DNA of 64,000 bases from Candidatus Gastranaerophilales bacterium (GCA_944323285.1 CALURV010000031.1:1-64000), one strand, 5' to 3'. Positions 34,648-44,302 are shown, numbered from the stretch's first letter. Made by a program: numbers and translations. The notes: a model not told the origin generated them from the letters alone.

Positions 34648-35719
34648 TTTATTGCTTGATAAACTTGGGTTTTATGCTCCTATACCGGATTTGACGGACT
34701 TAGAAGTTGATGTTGATTTTCAATTAAATCAAATGAATAAATGTATGGGAAAATTTTTTCCACAGAATGCGTACACTATAAAAACAAGCAGGCAGAAGTT
34801 AAGCCTATGCTTTACTCCTACACGCTACTTGAAAAATGATGAAAAATATACCGATACAAACCTTGAAATGCTAACAGAAGATGAATTATACGAACTCTTT
34901 GAAAATTTGGGTTTATATAGTTTACCAGATAATATAGTTGATAAGTATAGGGTATCTGTTCTTCATCTTACTAAGAATAATTATATGGATAATCCGCCGA
35001 CAGATTATATAAACTTTCTTTCAATGAGAATATATAAGAAGAAATTTAAGGCTCTTCTTCATCATTCCAGTGATACAAACAAAACTTTATATGTATCAAC
35101 ATTAGCCAAACACTTCACTGAAAAAGATAAAGTAGGAGATAGGCAGTACCTATTTTATGATAAGGCACAAGAATTGCAGGACAAGGCAAATATTAGAGAA
35201 ATTGTATTAAGACAAGGATTGAGTGAAGAAGAACAGGCTCTTATCTCTTCTGAGGCTTACAATACTGAAACAAAGACACTTTACCTCGAAAAGGTTAATA
35301 TTTTGCGCTGTGAATTACAGTATCGTTATAAACCGAAATTGCAGAATATTTCTAACTTTCTCACAGGCAAAAAGGGTAAAGACGGCTTGAAGCTGAAAAC
35401 ATTGCTAGACTTACTTAAAGAAAGAAAGTTGTACGAAACTCTTGAGAGATATTACATAAATGCTTTGCAAAAAGTGGTATTCTATCAAGAACCTGTAATA
35501 AGCAGTGATGTCAGGCTGAATAACTATGAACAAATGTTTGCAGACCTGATAAATGAAGCCCCATTACCACCTTCATTAATGAAGATATTTAAAGACAATG
35601 GCTTCGGCGATTCTTTTTCTAACCTGCTAAAGAAAATACACTCTTCTGATGTAAACCCTCTGTACATTGAACTCTATCAAAAACTTGGTATCGCTGAAAC
35701 CGTTGCAGTTCCTGTATAA
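34637..35719 (+). CDS. Replication-initiator-like protein (phage gene II/X or Rep type)
   Basis: 360 aa. It contains features of filamentous-phage gene II/X and related rolling-circle initiators: a basic central part with YLFYDKAQELQDK followed by ILRCELQYRYKPK, and the earlier VSVLHLTKNNYM. The catalytic Tyr and metal-binding His cannot be assigned with certainty. If correct, the excised element could replicate as a circle. It is the last gene of the rightward operon and is followed by GGTATAA-CT-TTATACC, a small palindrome (~35742-35757). Confidence 0.5.
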   Translation: MRGNLLLDKLGFYAPIPDLTDLEVDVDFQLNQMNKCMGKFFPQNAYTIKTSRQKLSLCFTPTRYLKNDEKYTDTNLEMLTEDELYELFENLGLYSLPDNIVDKYRVSVLHLTKNNYMDNPPTDYINFLSMRIYKKKFKALLHHSSDTNKTLYVSTLAKHFTEKDKVGDRQYLFYDKAQELQDKANIREIVLRQGLSEEEQALISSEAYNTETKTLYLEKVNILRCELQYRYKPKLQNISNFLTGKKGKDGLKLKTLLDLLKERKLYETLERYYINALQKVVFYQEPVISSDVRLNNYEQMFADLINEAPLPPSLMKIFKDNGFGDSFSNLLKKIHSSDVNPLYIELYQKLGIAETVAVPV

Positions 35720-35862
35720 AAGCACTCATGCGTTAAAAATGGGTATAACTTTATACCATGCAAGGTAATAAAATCGGTTCTTGGGCTTCCTAGGGGGCTT
35801 AGAATGAGGATTTAATTCAACTGAAATAAATTCATTTTTCGCAACAAAACAGGGCGAAACAC

Positions 35863-35960
35863 TTGACAAATATTGAGTTATCGTAAATAATATATATGTG
35901 TAACCTAGAGACCTCTTCCTACAGTTTATCTGTTATAGAACTCTAGGTTTTAGCTTTATA
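35863..35960 (+). ncRNA. Candidate small RNA with its own promoter
   Basis: TTGACA (35863-35868), 17-bp spacer and AATAAT (35886-35891) predict a start near 35898. The transcript would fold CCTAGAG (35904-35910) with CTCTAGG (35941-35947), with an inner ACAG/CTGT stem, and then meets TTTTAGCTTT. It is antisense to the last codons of the Abi-like gene. It could be a regulatory antisense RNA or merely a terminator structure. Confidence 0.4.
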
Positions 35961-36632
35961 TAAGTCCTTTGCAATCTTGTTATATACATCTAAGAAGTTT
36001 GAAGTATCTTTTAAGATACCGCCATTATCTTGTGGCAAATATGACATAACTTCTAATATTTCATTATACTTATTTAGCAGGGATTTTGTTAAAATAGGTT
36101 CATAGTGGAATATCCTATTTCTAAGTTTTCTGATTGAAGTCAATTTCTTTGACAACATATTAATTTGCTGGGCTTCACTAGGGTAGTTTGCAAAAACACC
36201 TCTAAAGCATTCCTTTTTATGCCATATTTTTGTGCTGTATCTTTTGGAACAAAGCCCTGTCCAGAACCCGAAATTAAGATTAGCAATAACCTTGCCGATA
36301 GTAAAGCGTTGCTGCTTATATTCCTTCATTGTTTCGTTATATGCTCTAAGCAGTTTAGCATGTTCTTGGTCTGCTAAAATCTTTTGTTGCTGAATTTCAT
36401 CTTCTATCCAAGTTTCAGAAATATGCTTACAAAAGGTTAAATTAATGGCATTTCTTAATGTTACTTCAAGTATAGATAGTTCCGGATACAGGGCTTGAGA
36501 AATTCTAATATTATTCCTATATCGTTCTAAAATTATATCTAAAGTATCTTCTTCACTTTGAATGAACGACCGTAAACGTTCAACACTTATGGTACTTCTA
36601 TATTGTTCCAATTCTTCCTTAGTTATAGCCAT
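35943..36632 (-). CDS. Abi-like protein (Abi_2/AbiD-F family, HEPN-type)
   Basis: 229 aa from ATG 36632. Family motifs: LEVTLRNAINLTFCKH in the N-terminal half, ANLNFGFWTGL in the middle and RKLRNRIFHYEPI near the C-terminus, where RNRIFH gives the R-x4-H motif of HEPN ribonucleases. Abi proteins abort phage infection by RNA cleavage. A TATAAT box ends only a few bases before the ATG, so a leaderless message is possible. A convergent small-RNA candidate overlaps its 3' end. Confidence 0.85.
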   Translation of the reverse strand: MAITKEELEQYRSTISVERLRSFIQSEEDTLDIILERYRNNIRISQALYPELSILEVTLRNAINLTFCKHISETWIEDEIQQQKILADQEHAKLLRAYNETMKEYKQQRFTIGKVIANLNFGFWTGLCSKRYSTKIWHKKECFRGVFANYPSEAQQINMLSKKLTSIRKLRNRIFHYEPILTKSLLNKYNEILEVMSYLPQDNGGILKDTSNFLDVYNKIAKDLYKAKT

Positions 36633-36739
36633 GAACTTATTATAACACAAATGAAAATCTGCCTTGTTTATGCGTTTAGGCTTAATTACATTCTTTTTTG
36701 CACCGAGAAAAAGGAAATGGTGCAGAAAGGAATATAATC

Positions 36740-37303
36740 ATGAAAAATATTGTAGAGCCTATTAAGAGCAAAAAGGATTTAGAGAGGATTGAGGAGTTTT
36801 TAGAGAAACATAGCAAGCGAAACCGCCTTATATTTGCCTTCGGAATTAACACGGGATTAAGAGTCTCGGACATTCTCGGACTGAATGTAGAGGACGTAGA
36901 GGGCAAAAACTATGTTGAGATAAAGGAGAAGAAAACCGGTAAATATAAGCGTTTCCCTTTGAATGCAAAATTGAAAGCATTGATAAAGGATTATTTAATG
37001 AATGAGCGTTGTAAAAGTTATTCTCTATTGGATAAAGAGCCATTGTTTCTGGGGAAAAAGCATTGCAGATTAGACCGGTCACAGGTTTACCGATTTCTTA
37101 ATGAGGCTTGTAAACGGCTAGGAATAACGGCAAATGTAGGAACACACACCATGAGAAAATCTTTCGGGTATCATTTTTACAAGAAATACAATGATATAGT
37201 ACTCTTACAGAAAATACTGAACCATTCAAGCCCTGCAATGACACTGAAATACATCGGTGTTGATTTTAGCACAAATGACTTTAACATAGATTTTGAATTA
37301 TAA
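36740..37303 (+). CDS. Small tyrosine recombinase
   Basis: 187 aa from ATG 36740 (AAAGGA site). It has the catalytic set: Arg in INTGLRVSD, His-x-x-Arg in HTMRKSFGYHF, His in LNHSSPAMT and Tyr in LKYIGVD. It lacks an N-terminal arm-binding domain, as in small integron/ICE-type or dimer-resolving enzymes. Within an element that already has a serine integrase it may resolve dimers or be left from another insertion. It overlaps the convergent Res gene by 6 bp. Confidence 0.88.
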   Translation: MKNIVEPIKSKKDLERIEEFLEKHSKRNRLIFAFGINTGLRVSDILGLNVEDVEGKNYVEIKEKKTGKYKRFPLNAKLKALIKDYLMNERCKSYSLLDKEPLFLGKKHCRLDRSQVYRFLNEACKRLGITANVGTHTMRKSFGYHFYKKYNDIVLLQKILNHSSPAMTLKYIGVDFSTNDFNIDFEL

Positions 37304-39901
37304 TCTGCTCATTGCTTCATTAAATTGAGCCTGTCGTTCGGCTTTATTAAAGAAAGGAAAACCTATTATCTTGTAGTTATTATCATCAATTAATGTTTTA
37401 ACGGGTATTCCTTCATTTTCAATCTCTAACAAGAATTGTTCTTTCCAGCTATCCTTTAATATCAAGTGAGAGCCTTTAGGCTCAATAAAAATCTGGTATT
37501 GGTCTGTTATATTACCATTCTGCCTGGTCATGATTAGTACATAATCTGGTTCAAACCGTTCACCACCATTGAAAGAAAACAATTTTAGCTGTCTTTCATT
37601 TCTTATTAAATAAACCTTTTCATACTTATTTTTTAAATCCTGTACATGGTCTTTAAAGTATGCAACAAATTCTTTTTCTTCACTTGTTCCATAGTTATCT
37701 GTAAATACAAACCAATCTTCATCTGGTAAGTTCACTTTTAAATGTTCAGAAATAGCTCCATGAGATTGAGACACTCCTTGTCCGTCTCCATGTGGGTCTG
37801 TGTAGCTTACAGTTTTATCTTTAAACACTTCACATAATTTTTTAGGCTTAAACTCTTTCGAACCTTCAAAAGTTTCTTCAATATCAGAAATTTTATCGGC
37901 AATTTTTTCTAATACACGTTTACACGCTATATATAGCTGTTCATTATTTACTTCAGGAATACTCGTTTTAATATTAATTTTAATATTCCCCAGATATTTA
38001 TGGTCAGTAATAAACTGCCTGATTGATGTTAAATTAGGGTAGTATTCTTGCAATACATTAAATTTATAAATATTAAATTGACGTAAAGCCTTATGTACTA
38101 TAGAGTAATTCCTATCTGCAATTTGTGATATAGTGAAGGATTTAGTATATCCCTTTTCTAGTGTATTTGTGTCATCTTCTGAATTTTCCAATAACGTATT
38201 TAGAGCTGTTGCACCGGATGATAAGTCTATGTTATAATCAGCCGTTCTTACAGATGGTAATAGTTCAGTAATTTTCTTCCTAGACTTTGTAACCCTTTCA
38301 TTTTCAAACACTAAACCTTGAGTATAAATATTATCATGCTTAAAATCATCTTTTAATATGTACGAACACTCGATAACATTATCTGGTAATAAGCCAATAC
38401 CTTTCATTGCTGTTGTTAATTCGGAAATATACAATGAATTATACATGCAGTGGTAATATAAGGTTTCACAAATTCTTAATTCATTGGTAATGTCGTTATC
38501 AAACTTACGTAAAAACCTTTCAGATTTATCGGTTGTTGTAAAAGGACAATATCTTGCACCTCTGCCGATTAATTGTGCTTCTTGTATGGTTTGTTTTCCA
38601 GGACCGCCATGTCTTTCCGCACTACGGGTTTCATACAATCTCACTATATCGAAAAGATTTAAAACATCCCACCCCTCATTTAATTGGTCAACAGCAAAAA
38701 TACCCCGTATTAGATTGTTTCTATCTTCCAGTGAATTTATCAACAATTGGTATGTTCCCTTATCTTCTCTACTGTTGACAGAAATACATTTGTTATCAGA
38801 AAAATCTTCTTTTATCTCTAAAATAAGTTCTTCGGGGGATAAATGATTGTCAAAATACGAAAACATTTTAGCCAGCAAAGGATTTTCCGTCTGTGTTCTT
38901 ATCCTGTTTAAATCAGCGGTAGATAAGTTATCAATCAAAGGACGGAATTCTTCTGTATAGAATTTCTTACTTGAATCAATCTTATCACTTTTAAATAGAA
39001 TTACAGGTTTTATTGTTTTCTTATTATCTTGAAACAGTTTCAATCTGTACTGACTCAACAGTATTGCCTGTAGAACTCTGTCAATTAGTGGTACATGGGA
39101 TTGAAAAGTTTTAACTTCTTTAGAGTATCTATCTTCTCTAAACTTTTTCAACGGATAATCTATGATAATTTTCTTTTCATACTCGTTCTTAATATATGGA
39201 TTTTTCAAGTCGCAAGTAGCTGTAAACTCTAATAGAACATTATCTCTATCTGCATTAAATATTCTGTTTACAGTTGTTTCCCAACTGTTTTTATCTTCTT
39301 TTTCCCCTTTGGATAAGCCTTTTTTCGTTTCAATATTGAGGTGGTGGGCTTCATCAGCAATTAAAACAATTTTCTTCTCTGAAAAATCATCATCAGTAAT
39401 GCCGTTTTCCTTAAATTGAGTAAGGCTCGTGTGCAACCCTTGAATGGTGGTAAAGCATATATTAATATCATCTTTATTCCAATCTTGGAAATTATCTACA
39501 GTTCGTATTTTGACAGGTTGCCCCTCAATATTAATTTCGTCATTAAAAAGATATTTACTTGAGGTCTGATTTATAAAGTTATCCTTAGTTTTCTGGACGA
39601 TATTATCTGTATTAACGAAGAACAAGAAATTCCTGTAACCTTTCTTATAAAGATATAAGATAAGCCCTGCCATAATTAATGTTTTTCCGCTGCCTGTAGC
39701 CATGTGAAATAATACTTGCGATGGTTTACGGCATAATCTTTCATTCTCAAAATAGGTTATGAAATTTCTAAATGCAAGTTCTTGATACGGTCTTATTGTA
39801 TACTTTTGAGTAAGATTTTGCGTAACATATTTGGGAAGCTCTTTATAAGCTTCCGGAGCATATTCTCTTAATGTCTTTATTTCTTCAAACAAAAAAGTCA
39901 T
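37298..39901 (-). CDS. res: Type III restriction enzyme, Res subunit
   Basis: 867 aa. SF2 helicase motifs: Walker A MATGSGKT (68-74) and DEAH (184-187), and late motif LIGRGARYCPF. The C-terminal nuclease region has FEPDYVLIM and IEPKG, matching the PD...ExK endonuclease of Res. It cuts unmodified DNA 25-27 bp from paired sites after translocation, together with Mod. Directly downstream of mod with no gap. Confidence 0.92.
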   Translation of the reverse strand: MTFLFEEIKTLREYAPEAYKELPKYVTQNLTQKYTIRPYQELAFRNFITYFENERLCRKPSQVLFHMATGSGKTLIMAGLILYLYKKGYRNFLFFVNTDNIVQKTKDNFINQTSSKYLFNDEINIEGQPVKIRTVDNFQDWNKDDINICFTTIQGLHTSLTQFKENGITDDDFSEKKIVLIADEAHHLNIETKKGLSKGEKEDKNSWETTVNRIFNADRDNVLLEFTATCDLKNPYIKNEYEKKIIIDYPLKKFREDRYSKEVKTFQSHVPLIDRVLQAILLSQYRLKLFQDNKKTIKPVILFKSDKIDSSKKFYTEEFRPLIDNLSTADLNRIRTQTENPLLAKMFSYFDNHLSPEELILEIKEDFSDNKCISVNSREDKGTYQLLINSLEDRNNLIRGIFAVDQLNEGWDVLNLFDIVRLYETRSAERHGGPGKQTIQEAQLIGRGARYCPFTTTDKSERFLRKFDNDITNELRICETLYYHCMYNSLYISELTTAMKGIGLLPDNVIECSYILKDDFKHDNIYTQGLVFENERVTKSRKKITELLPSVRTADYNIDLSSGATALNTLLENSEDDTNTLEKGYTKSFTISQIADRNYSIVHKALRQFNIYKFNVLQEYYPNLTSIRQFITDHKYLGNIKINIKTSIPEVNNEQLYIACKRVLEKIADKISDIEETFEGSKEFKPKKLCEVFKDKTVSYTDPHGDGQGVSQSHGAISEHLKVNLPDEDWFVFTDNYGTSEEKEFVAYFKDHVQDLKNKYEKVYLIRNERQLKLFSFNGGERFEPDYVLIMTRQNGNITDQYQIFIEPKGSHLILKDSWKEQFLLEIENEGIPVKTLIDDNNYKIIGFPFFNKAERQAQFNEAMSRL

Positions 39902-41755
39902 TTACACATCTCCGTAAAAACTTTTAGTAAAGGCTTTCTCTTCTTCTGTTACCGCCAGGTCTTCATCTTCCATATCACAGTAGTTTACATAAAGCAGATT
40001 TTTATCCAATACTTCAATCAAGAACTTGCGTTTATCCTCTGTTGACAAGTCTTTAAAATCTTGTTCTGATTCTTTAAGTTTATTTATATCAACTTTATAG
40101 CTAACAAATTCAGACTCAGTGATTTTAGGATACAATTCAACAAGTTTGTCATTATCCGCAGACATTATTTCATCTATATACTTTTGATTCAATTCTTTTA
40201 ATTCGCAATAAACGAAACTGCCACCGCCTTGCCAATTAACAGCTTTTGAAATGCCTGTATTATCACCTTTTAACACATTTTGAATACGTTTTACACTATC
40301 AATTTCACCATAATCTAATTGCTCTATGCCTATCCATTGTCTGTTAATTTTTTGTGCGACAGTACCGGTAGTACCACTACCTAAATTGAAGTCAAGAATA
40401 ATATCATTTTTATTTGAACACATTTCTAATATTCTCTGTATAAGAGCTTCTGGTTTTTGTCCAACAAAATCAACGGATTCTTTTGACATAGGGTTTATCA
40501 CAAATATATCTGTCCAAAGAGAAGATATAGGCTGACCTTGATATTCATCTAAATAAATTTTGCGGTTAATATTCTGACTTTTATCTTTGGGGAAACACAA
40601 CTTCCCTAATCTATCCCATTCTTCCATAACTTCCTTTGAAATTGACCATCCATTAGTAGGAACTCTATAACCTTTATATTCATACATTAAATTTGGACGT
40701 GGGTTAGGGCTTTGTAGTGGTGATTTCATATATTTTCGCCCGTTTTCATCAATATTAGTAAATCGTTCTTTTATATACTTCTGTGTATTTTCGTCTTCCA
40801 ATGAAAATATTGGATTGTATAGTAATTTATCACTTTTGGAAAACCATAATATATAGTCCGTAACATTATTCAATCTATTTTTTGGATTGGCACTACCACC
40901 TCGTCTTTTCCATGTAATCTTATTTCTAAAATTTTCTCTTCCAAAGATTTCATCCATAAGCACTTTTAAATAGGCATCTTCATAGTCATCGCACTGTACG
41001 AATATACTACCATCTTCACTAAGTAGTTTCTTTGCCAATAGTAATCTGTTCTTCATAAAAACTAGCCAAGTTGAATGATTAAAATTATCATTATAATTAA
41101 AGCTATCACTACCTGTATTATATGGCGGGTCAATGTAAATACATTTAACCTTTCCCTCGTACCTCTTTAGGATAGAAGATAGAGCCAGTAAATTATTCCC
41201 CTTTATCAATAAATTATCATTTTCCTCAAAAGATGTAATATTTTCTTCGCCATCCTTAGTGTATCTTTTCATATTAGTAAAAACTTTAGGAGCGAGCAAT
41301 CTATCTACATCGTCCGGTGCTAATAACTCGTTGTAATATATTTCTTCTCGTTCTTGGTCTTCTTTTGTTTGTCCGCCTTCCAGTACGCAATCTTTATAGG
41401 GGAAAGAAAGAACCACATCATTTTTGGAAGATATAAATTGTTCGTTACTATCAATCAATCCAATATTATTTTTAAATCTTGTATAAGAGTCTTGTAGAAA
41501 TGCTTTGTTATTTATTGCCCACCCAAAAGCAGTTTTATCAAACACCAGTAAGTCATCTATGTTTGTAAAAAACTGTTCTTTAATTCGGTTATTGGATAAT
41601 AGGAGTTTAATCAAGTCTTTATCCATCTTCATGGCACATTCATATACTTTATTTCTGAGTAAATCCTTGCCATTATCAGCATAAAACCTGTTTTGAGGGT
41701 CTTGTTTCAATAAATCTAACAGTTCAAGATAAAACCCTTCTCTCTTTTTCACCAT
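39902..41755 (-). CDS. mod: Type III DNA methyltransferase, Mod subunit
   Basis: 617 aa. Motif IV DPPYNTG (Asp209-Tyr212) precedes the AdoMet motif (DFNLGSGTTGTVA), the beta-class order typical of type III Mod adenine methylases. The region between holds the target-recognition domain. It sets the specificity of both methylation and restriction. No simple repeat that would give phase variation was seen in the coding sequence. First gene of the mod-res pair. Confidence 0.93.
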   Translation of the reverse strand: MVKKREGFYLELLDLLKQDPQNRFYADNGKDLLRNKVYECAMKMDKDLIKLLLSNNRIKEQFFTNIDDLLVFDKTAFGWAINNKAFLQDSYTRFKNNIGLIDSNEQFISSKNDVVLSFPYKDCVLEGGQTKEDQEREEIYYNELLAPDDVDRLLAPKVFTNMKRYTKDGEENITSFEENDNLLIKGNNLLALSSILKRYEGKVKCIYIDPPYNTGSDSFNYNDNFNHSTWLVFMKNRLLLAKKLLSEDGSIFVQCDDYEDAYLKVLMDEIFGRENFRNKITWKRRGGSANPKNRLNNVTDYILWFSKSDKLLYNPIFSLEDENTQKYIKERFTNIDENGRKYMKSPLQSPNPRPNLMYEYKGYRVPTNGWSISKEVMEEWDRLGKLCFPKDKSQNINRKIYLDEYQGQPISSLWTDIFVINPMSKESVDFVGQKPEALIQRILEMCSNKNDIILDFNLGSGTTGTVAQKINRQWIGIEQLDYGEIDSVKRIQNVLKGDNTGISKAVNWQGGGSFVYCELKELNQKYIDEIMSADNDKLVELYPKITESEFVSYKVDINKLKESEQDFKDLSTEDKRKFLIEVLDKNLLYVNYCDMEDEDLAVTEEEKAFTKSFYGDV

Positions 41756-41991
41756 GCTACAATCTCTCCTATCCTAGCATTATTAAACTATTAATTCGCT
41801 TTTACGACATAATCTGTTTAAAGGATTTTTTATAAAACGTCCGAAATAAATCACAATATTCGATTTTCTTAATAGGAAGGTTGTTTATTCTTTGTCTATG
41901 AAAAGTACACTTTTCGAGGACTGTTTCTATTCTGCTTAAATCATTAATTTTTCGGGGGTAATTTTTATTAAAAAGGGTACACAAAACACAC

Positions 41992-42585
41992 TTAACTTTT
42001 TATGGACTCTGAATACTTATAAAACGTACTTTTAGCAATATTGCACATGGACATAACGTCTTTAACCTTAATCAATCCTTGTTTATAGAGTTCATAAGCA
42101 CGTACAAAATCTTTAGGAATTTCTGTTTTAGGTCTGCCAAACTTAACACCTCTTTGTTTTGCGGATGCGATACCTTCTGATTGTCTGGTTTTAATATTCA
42201 TTCTTTCACGCTCTGCAACATAGCCAAGCAATTTAAGAATGATATCTGTAATCAATCTACCTGTAAGTCCATTCTGATTATCACGTGTATTGAGTACCGG
42301 CATATCCAAGACTTGAATATCAACCCCCATATTTACAAGGGCTTCCCATTCATTGCATATCTGTTTATAATTCCTGCCAAATCTATCGATAGAATGCACT
42401 ATAACAAGGTCACCGGCTCTTAATTTAGCCTTCATCTGCTGATACTTTTCACGACCTACAAAATTTTTCCCTGAAGCCTTTTCAACTATGATTTCATCAA
42501 CTTTTAAGCATTGAAGGCTGTCAAGTTGCCTATCTTCCTTTTGCTCACGTGTTGAAACTCTAATGTATGCAAATACTTTACCCAT
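41992..42585 (-). CDS. Resolvase/invertase-type serine recombinase
   Basis: 197 aa from ATG 42585 (GAAGG site). N-terminal catalytic domain YIRVSTREQKEDRQ (Ser11), the IDRFGRN motif and a C-terminal HTH (VKDVMSMCNIAKSTFYKY). Same size as Tn3/Pin resolvases. It may resolve element multimers or invert a segment; no cognate sites were identified. About 235 bp without a convincing gene separates it from mod. Confidence 0.93.
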   Translation of the reverse strand: MGKVFAYIRVSTREQKEDRQLDSLQCLKVDEIIVEKASGKNFVGREKYQQMKAKLRAGDLVIVHSIDRFGRNYKQICNEWEALVNMGVDIQVLDMPVLNTRDNQNGLTGRLITDIILKLLGYVAERERMNIKTRQSEGIASAKQRGVKFGRPKTEIPKDFVRAYELYKQGLIKVKDVMSMCNIAKSTFYKYSESIKS

Positions 42586-42602
42586 AATTAATTTACCTTC
42601 TT

Positions 42603-42791
42603 TTACAGACATTCAAGTGATACCTTGATGTTATATATGTTCTGTTCCAATGTATCAACCAAAGCCAATATACCTGTAAATTTTCGTTGATTATCCTTGT
42701 TAAACCCCTCAAATTTCCAGAGAAGGTCTTTTAATACAACCATAAGTCCGTATGTCGTTTCGGTTAATTCATGTATGTCCTGTTGTTCCAT
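42603..42791 (-). CDS. Small element protein of unknown function
   Basis: 62 aa, acidic and helical (LTETTYGLMVVLKDLLWKF, LVDTLEQNIYNIKVSL), with a GAGG site. It lies between the resolvase and the phage-like small gene on the same strand. No family recognised. Confidence 0.6.
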   Translation of the reverse strand: MEQQDIHELTETTYGLMVVLKDLLWKFEGFNKDNQRKFTGILALVDTLEQNIYNIKVSLECL

Positions 42792-42834
42792 ATTTTACCT
42801 CTTAGCCTTCTTTGTTAACCGTGTAGGGTTGCCC

Positions 42835-43128
42835 CTACACGATATCGAATTTCATGTAACTTGATACTTTTAACAACGCTTTATAAAGCTCTGCATACTT
42901 AGTCTTTAATGTCTTAGTATCTACATTATTTCTTGTAATTTCCGTTAATTTAAACGTAAATGCACCAGCTTGAAGCTCCATAACATTTGCTTGGTTCATA
43001 ATGTCTTTAACTTCTGCAACTTTTTCATCTCTAAGCTCTTTTAGTTCAGCAATTTTTGCTTCAATTGATTTGATAACTCTTGCGTTATCCTCTAAATTAA
43101 CATTAGTTGTAATTACTTGTGCTGTCAT
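42835..43128 (-). CDS. Phage-type small helical protein
   Basis: 97 aa from ATG 43128, chosen because AGGA precedes it and the longer frame would start inside the operator array. A long coiled coil (residues ~10-55) is followed by a compact C-terminus (VDTKTLKTKYAELYKALL, YMKFDIV), a pattern common in uncharacterised phage accessory proteins. Divergent from the XRE regulator and probably controlled by it. Function unknown. Confidence 0.65.
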   Translation of the reverse strand: MTAQVITTNVNLEDNARVIKSIEAKIAELKELRDEKVAEVKDIMNQANVMELQAGAFTFKLTEITRNNVDTKTLKTKYAELYKALLKVSSYMKFDIV

Positions 43129-43152
43129 CGTTTCCGTCCTTTCTTTTATCTG

Positions 43153-43260
43153 TATCACTCTTTCATGATGTATCACTATTCCATGAAAGTCAATAGGTCA
43201 ATTCTCGTTACGACACAAACATTTACAAAAGAGTGATATATTTCAAAATAGTGTTATAAT
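43153..43260. promoter_or_regulatory. Divergent operator array for the XRE regulator
   Basis: Two direct copies of TATCACT(C/A)TT at 43153-43163 and 43171-43180 face two inverted copies, AAAAGAGTGATA (43227-43238) and AAATAGTGTTATA (about 43246-43258). The latter also gives a TATAAT box for the XRE gene. Symmetric half-sites around two divergent promoters indicate a lysogeny-type switch. Confidence 0.65.
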
Positions 43261-43278
43261 AAATAGTGAGGTGATAAA

Positions 43279-43560
43279 ATGACAGAAATTTATAAAGTAT
43301 CAGATGAACAAAAAGAACGTATTAGAAGCCTTGTAAAGGACTTTTTAAAAGAACAGAATATATCAGTATATAAACTTGCTAAAATGCTTAATGAAAGATA
43401 CGGTCGTTCGGGTTCTGTATCTAATATCTTGAATAAACTCTCCAGAGCAACCTTTAAAATATCTGAATTAATGGACATAGCAGAATTATTTGACTATGAA
43501 ATAAAATTTGTTCCTAAAACCTCGATAGAAGGTCATGCAAATAGCCCTCAAAAGCCTTAA
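43279..43560 (+). CDS. XRE/Cro-type transcriptional regulator
   Basis: 93 aa with an HTH (ISVYKLAKMLNERYGRSGSVSNILNKL) in the N-terminal two thirds and a short C-terminus. GAGGTG precedes the start. Next to a symmetric operator array and divergent from the leftward small genes, it probably represses both its own promoter and theirs. Confidence 0.85.
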   Translation: MTEIYKVSDEQKERIRSLVKDFLKEQNISVYKLAKMLNERYGRSGSVSNILNKLSRATFKISELMDIAELFDYEIKFVPKTSIEGHANSPQKP

Positions 43561-43623
43561 ATATATAACATACAGAGGGCTAAGTCCGCTTAAGACTTTT
43601 GCACCATAACGATTTTTGAGGTG

Positions 43624-44196
43624 TTAATTTATCCATTTTATAATCGTTTCGCCTTCATATCCCTTAATCCATACAAACCAAGCATAGGCAATTGCACTGC
43701 TGTTATAAGTTTTAAAATCCCCATTTTTAGCGCAATTAATCCGGCTGCTTGATATGTAAATGGTTTTAGGCGGATATTGTGCAAATAGTTGCTTTCTGGA
43801 TTGACTTTCGAGAAACAGGACTTTCAAGAACATACATACTTTTCTGCCTTCATCAACCTTATTTAATGCGTGTTCTATAAAGGTTTGAGCCAGTTTATAT
43901 GGCGGATTAGTAACAATATCGCCATTATGGTAAGGCTCTAAATTAAGTAAGAAATCTTCAACAGCCCCATATTCCCTATCTATAAGGTCTGTTGCTTTAG
44001 CTAATTTATCTGCTTCATCAAAGATTTTTGCTAAATGCCCTTCACCACAGGCACATTCCCAGATGTTGCTTAAATCCGGTTCAACTTCAAGTAGTAACCT
44101 TCCTGCTATGGGGTCTGTAGCATAATAGTCGTGTTCTTCTCTTATCCCTCTTGCGTGATTCGTTGCACCTAGATTGATAAATGTACTCTCTTTCAT
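43624..44196 (-). CDS. Solitary phage-type DNA adenine methyltransferase
   Basis: 190 aa. AdoMet-binding motif ECACGEGHLA (~residues 47-56) and catalytic NPPY (97-100); the N-terminus has HDYYATDP, common in phage N6-adenine methylases. No partner endonuclease adjoins it. It could protect the element from restriction or affect regulation. Confidence 0.8.
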   Translation of the reverse strand: MKESTFINLGATNHARGIREEHDYYATDPIAGRLLLEVEPDLSNIWECACGEGHLAKIFDEADKLAKATDLIDREYGAVEDFLLNLEPYHNGDIVTNPPYKLAQTFIEHALNKVDEGRKVCMFLKVLFLESQSRKQLFAQYPPKTIYISSSRINCAKNGDFKTYNSSAIAYAWFVWIKGYEGETIIKWIN

Positions 44197-44267
44197 GTTC
44201 TTATCCTTGCTAAATTACATGAAAGAATTTAGCCTGTTAACCTCTCTACAAATGGCTGGACACATTA

Positions 44268-44302
44268 TATATTGTCAAGCACTTAGCGTGTTTGACAATA
44301 TA
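44268..44302. promoter_or_regulatory. 11-bp inverted repeat between methylase and cyclase-like genes
   Basis: TATATTGTCAA (44268-44278) pairs perfectly with TTGACAATATA (44292-44302) across a 13-bp spacer. Each arm contains a TTGACA hexamer on one strand, so it is a likely operator overlapping divergent promoters. Confidence 0.55.

Noticed and set aside
35863-35960. Type III toxin-antitoxin RNA antitoxin
   Set aside because: There are no tandem RNA repeats and the neighbouring Abi gene is convergent, not downstream.
36698-36739. Longer N-terminus for the tyrosine recombinase
   Set aside because: It includes a TGCACC/GGTGCA inverted repeat and the ribosome-binding site for ATG 36740.
41802-41984. 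60-codon minus-strand frame between the resolvase and mod
   Set aside because: It starts at TTG without a ribosome-binding site and has no recognisable features; kept as unannotated sequence.
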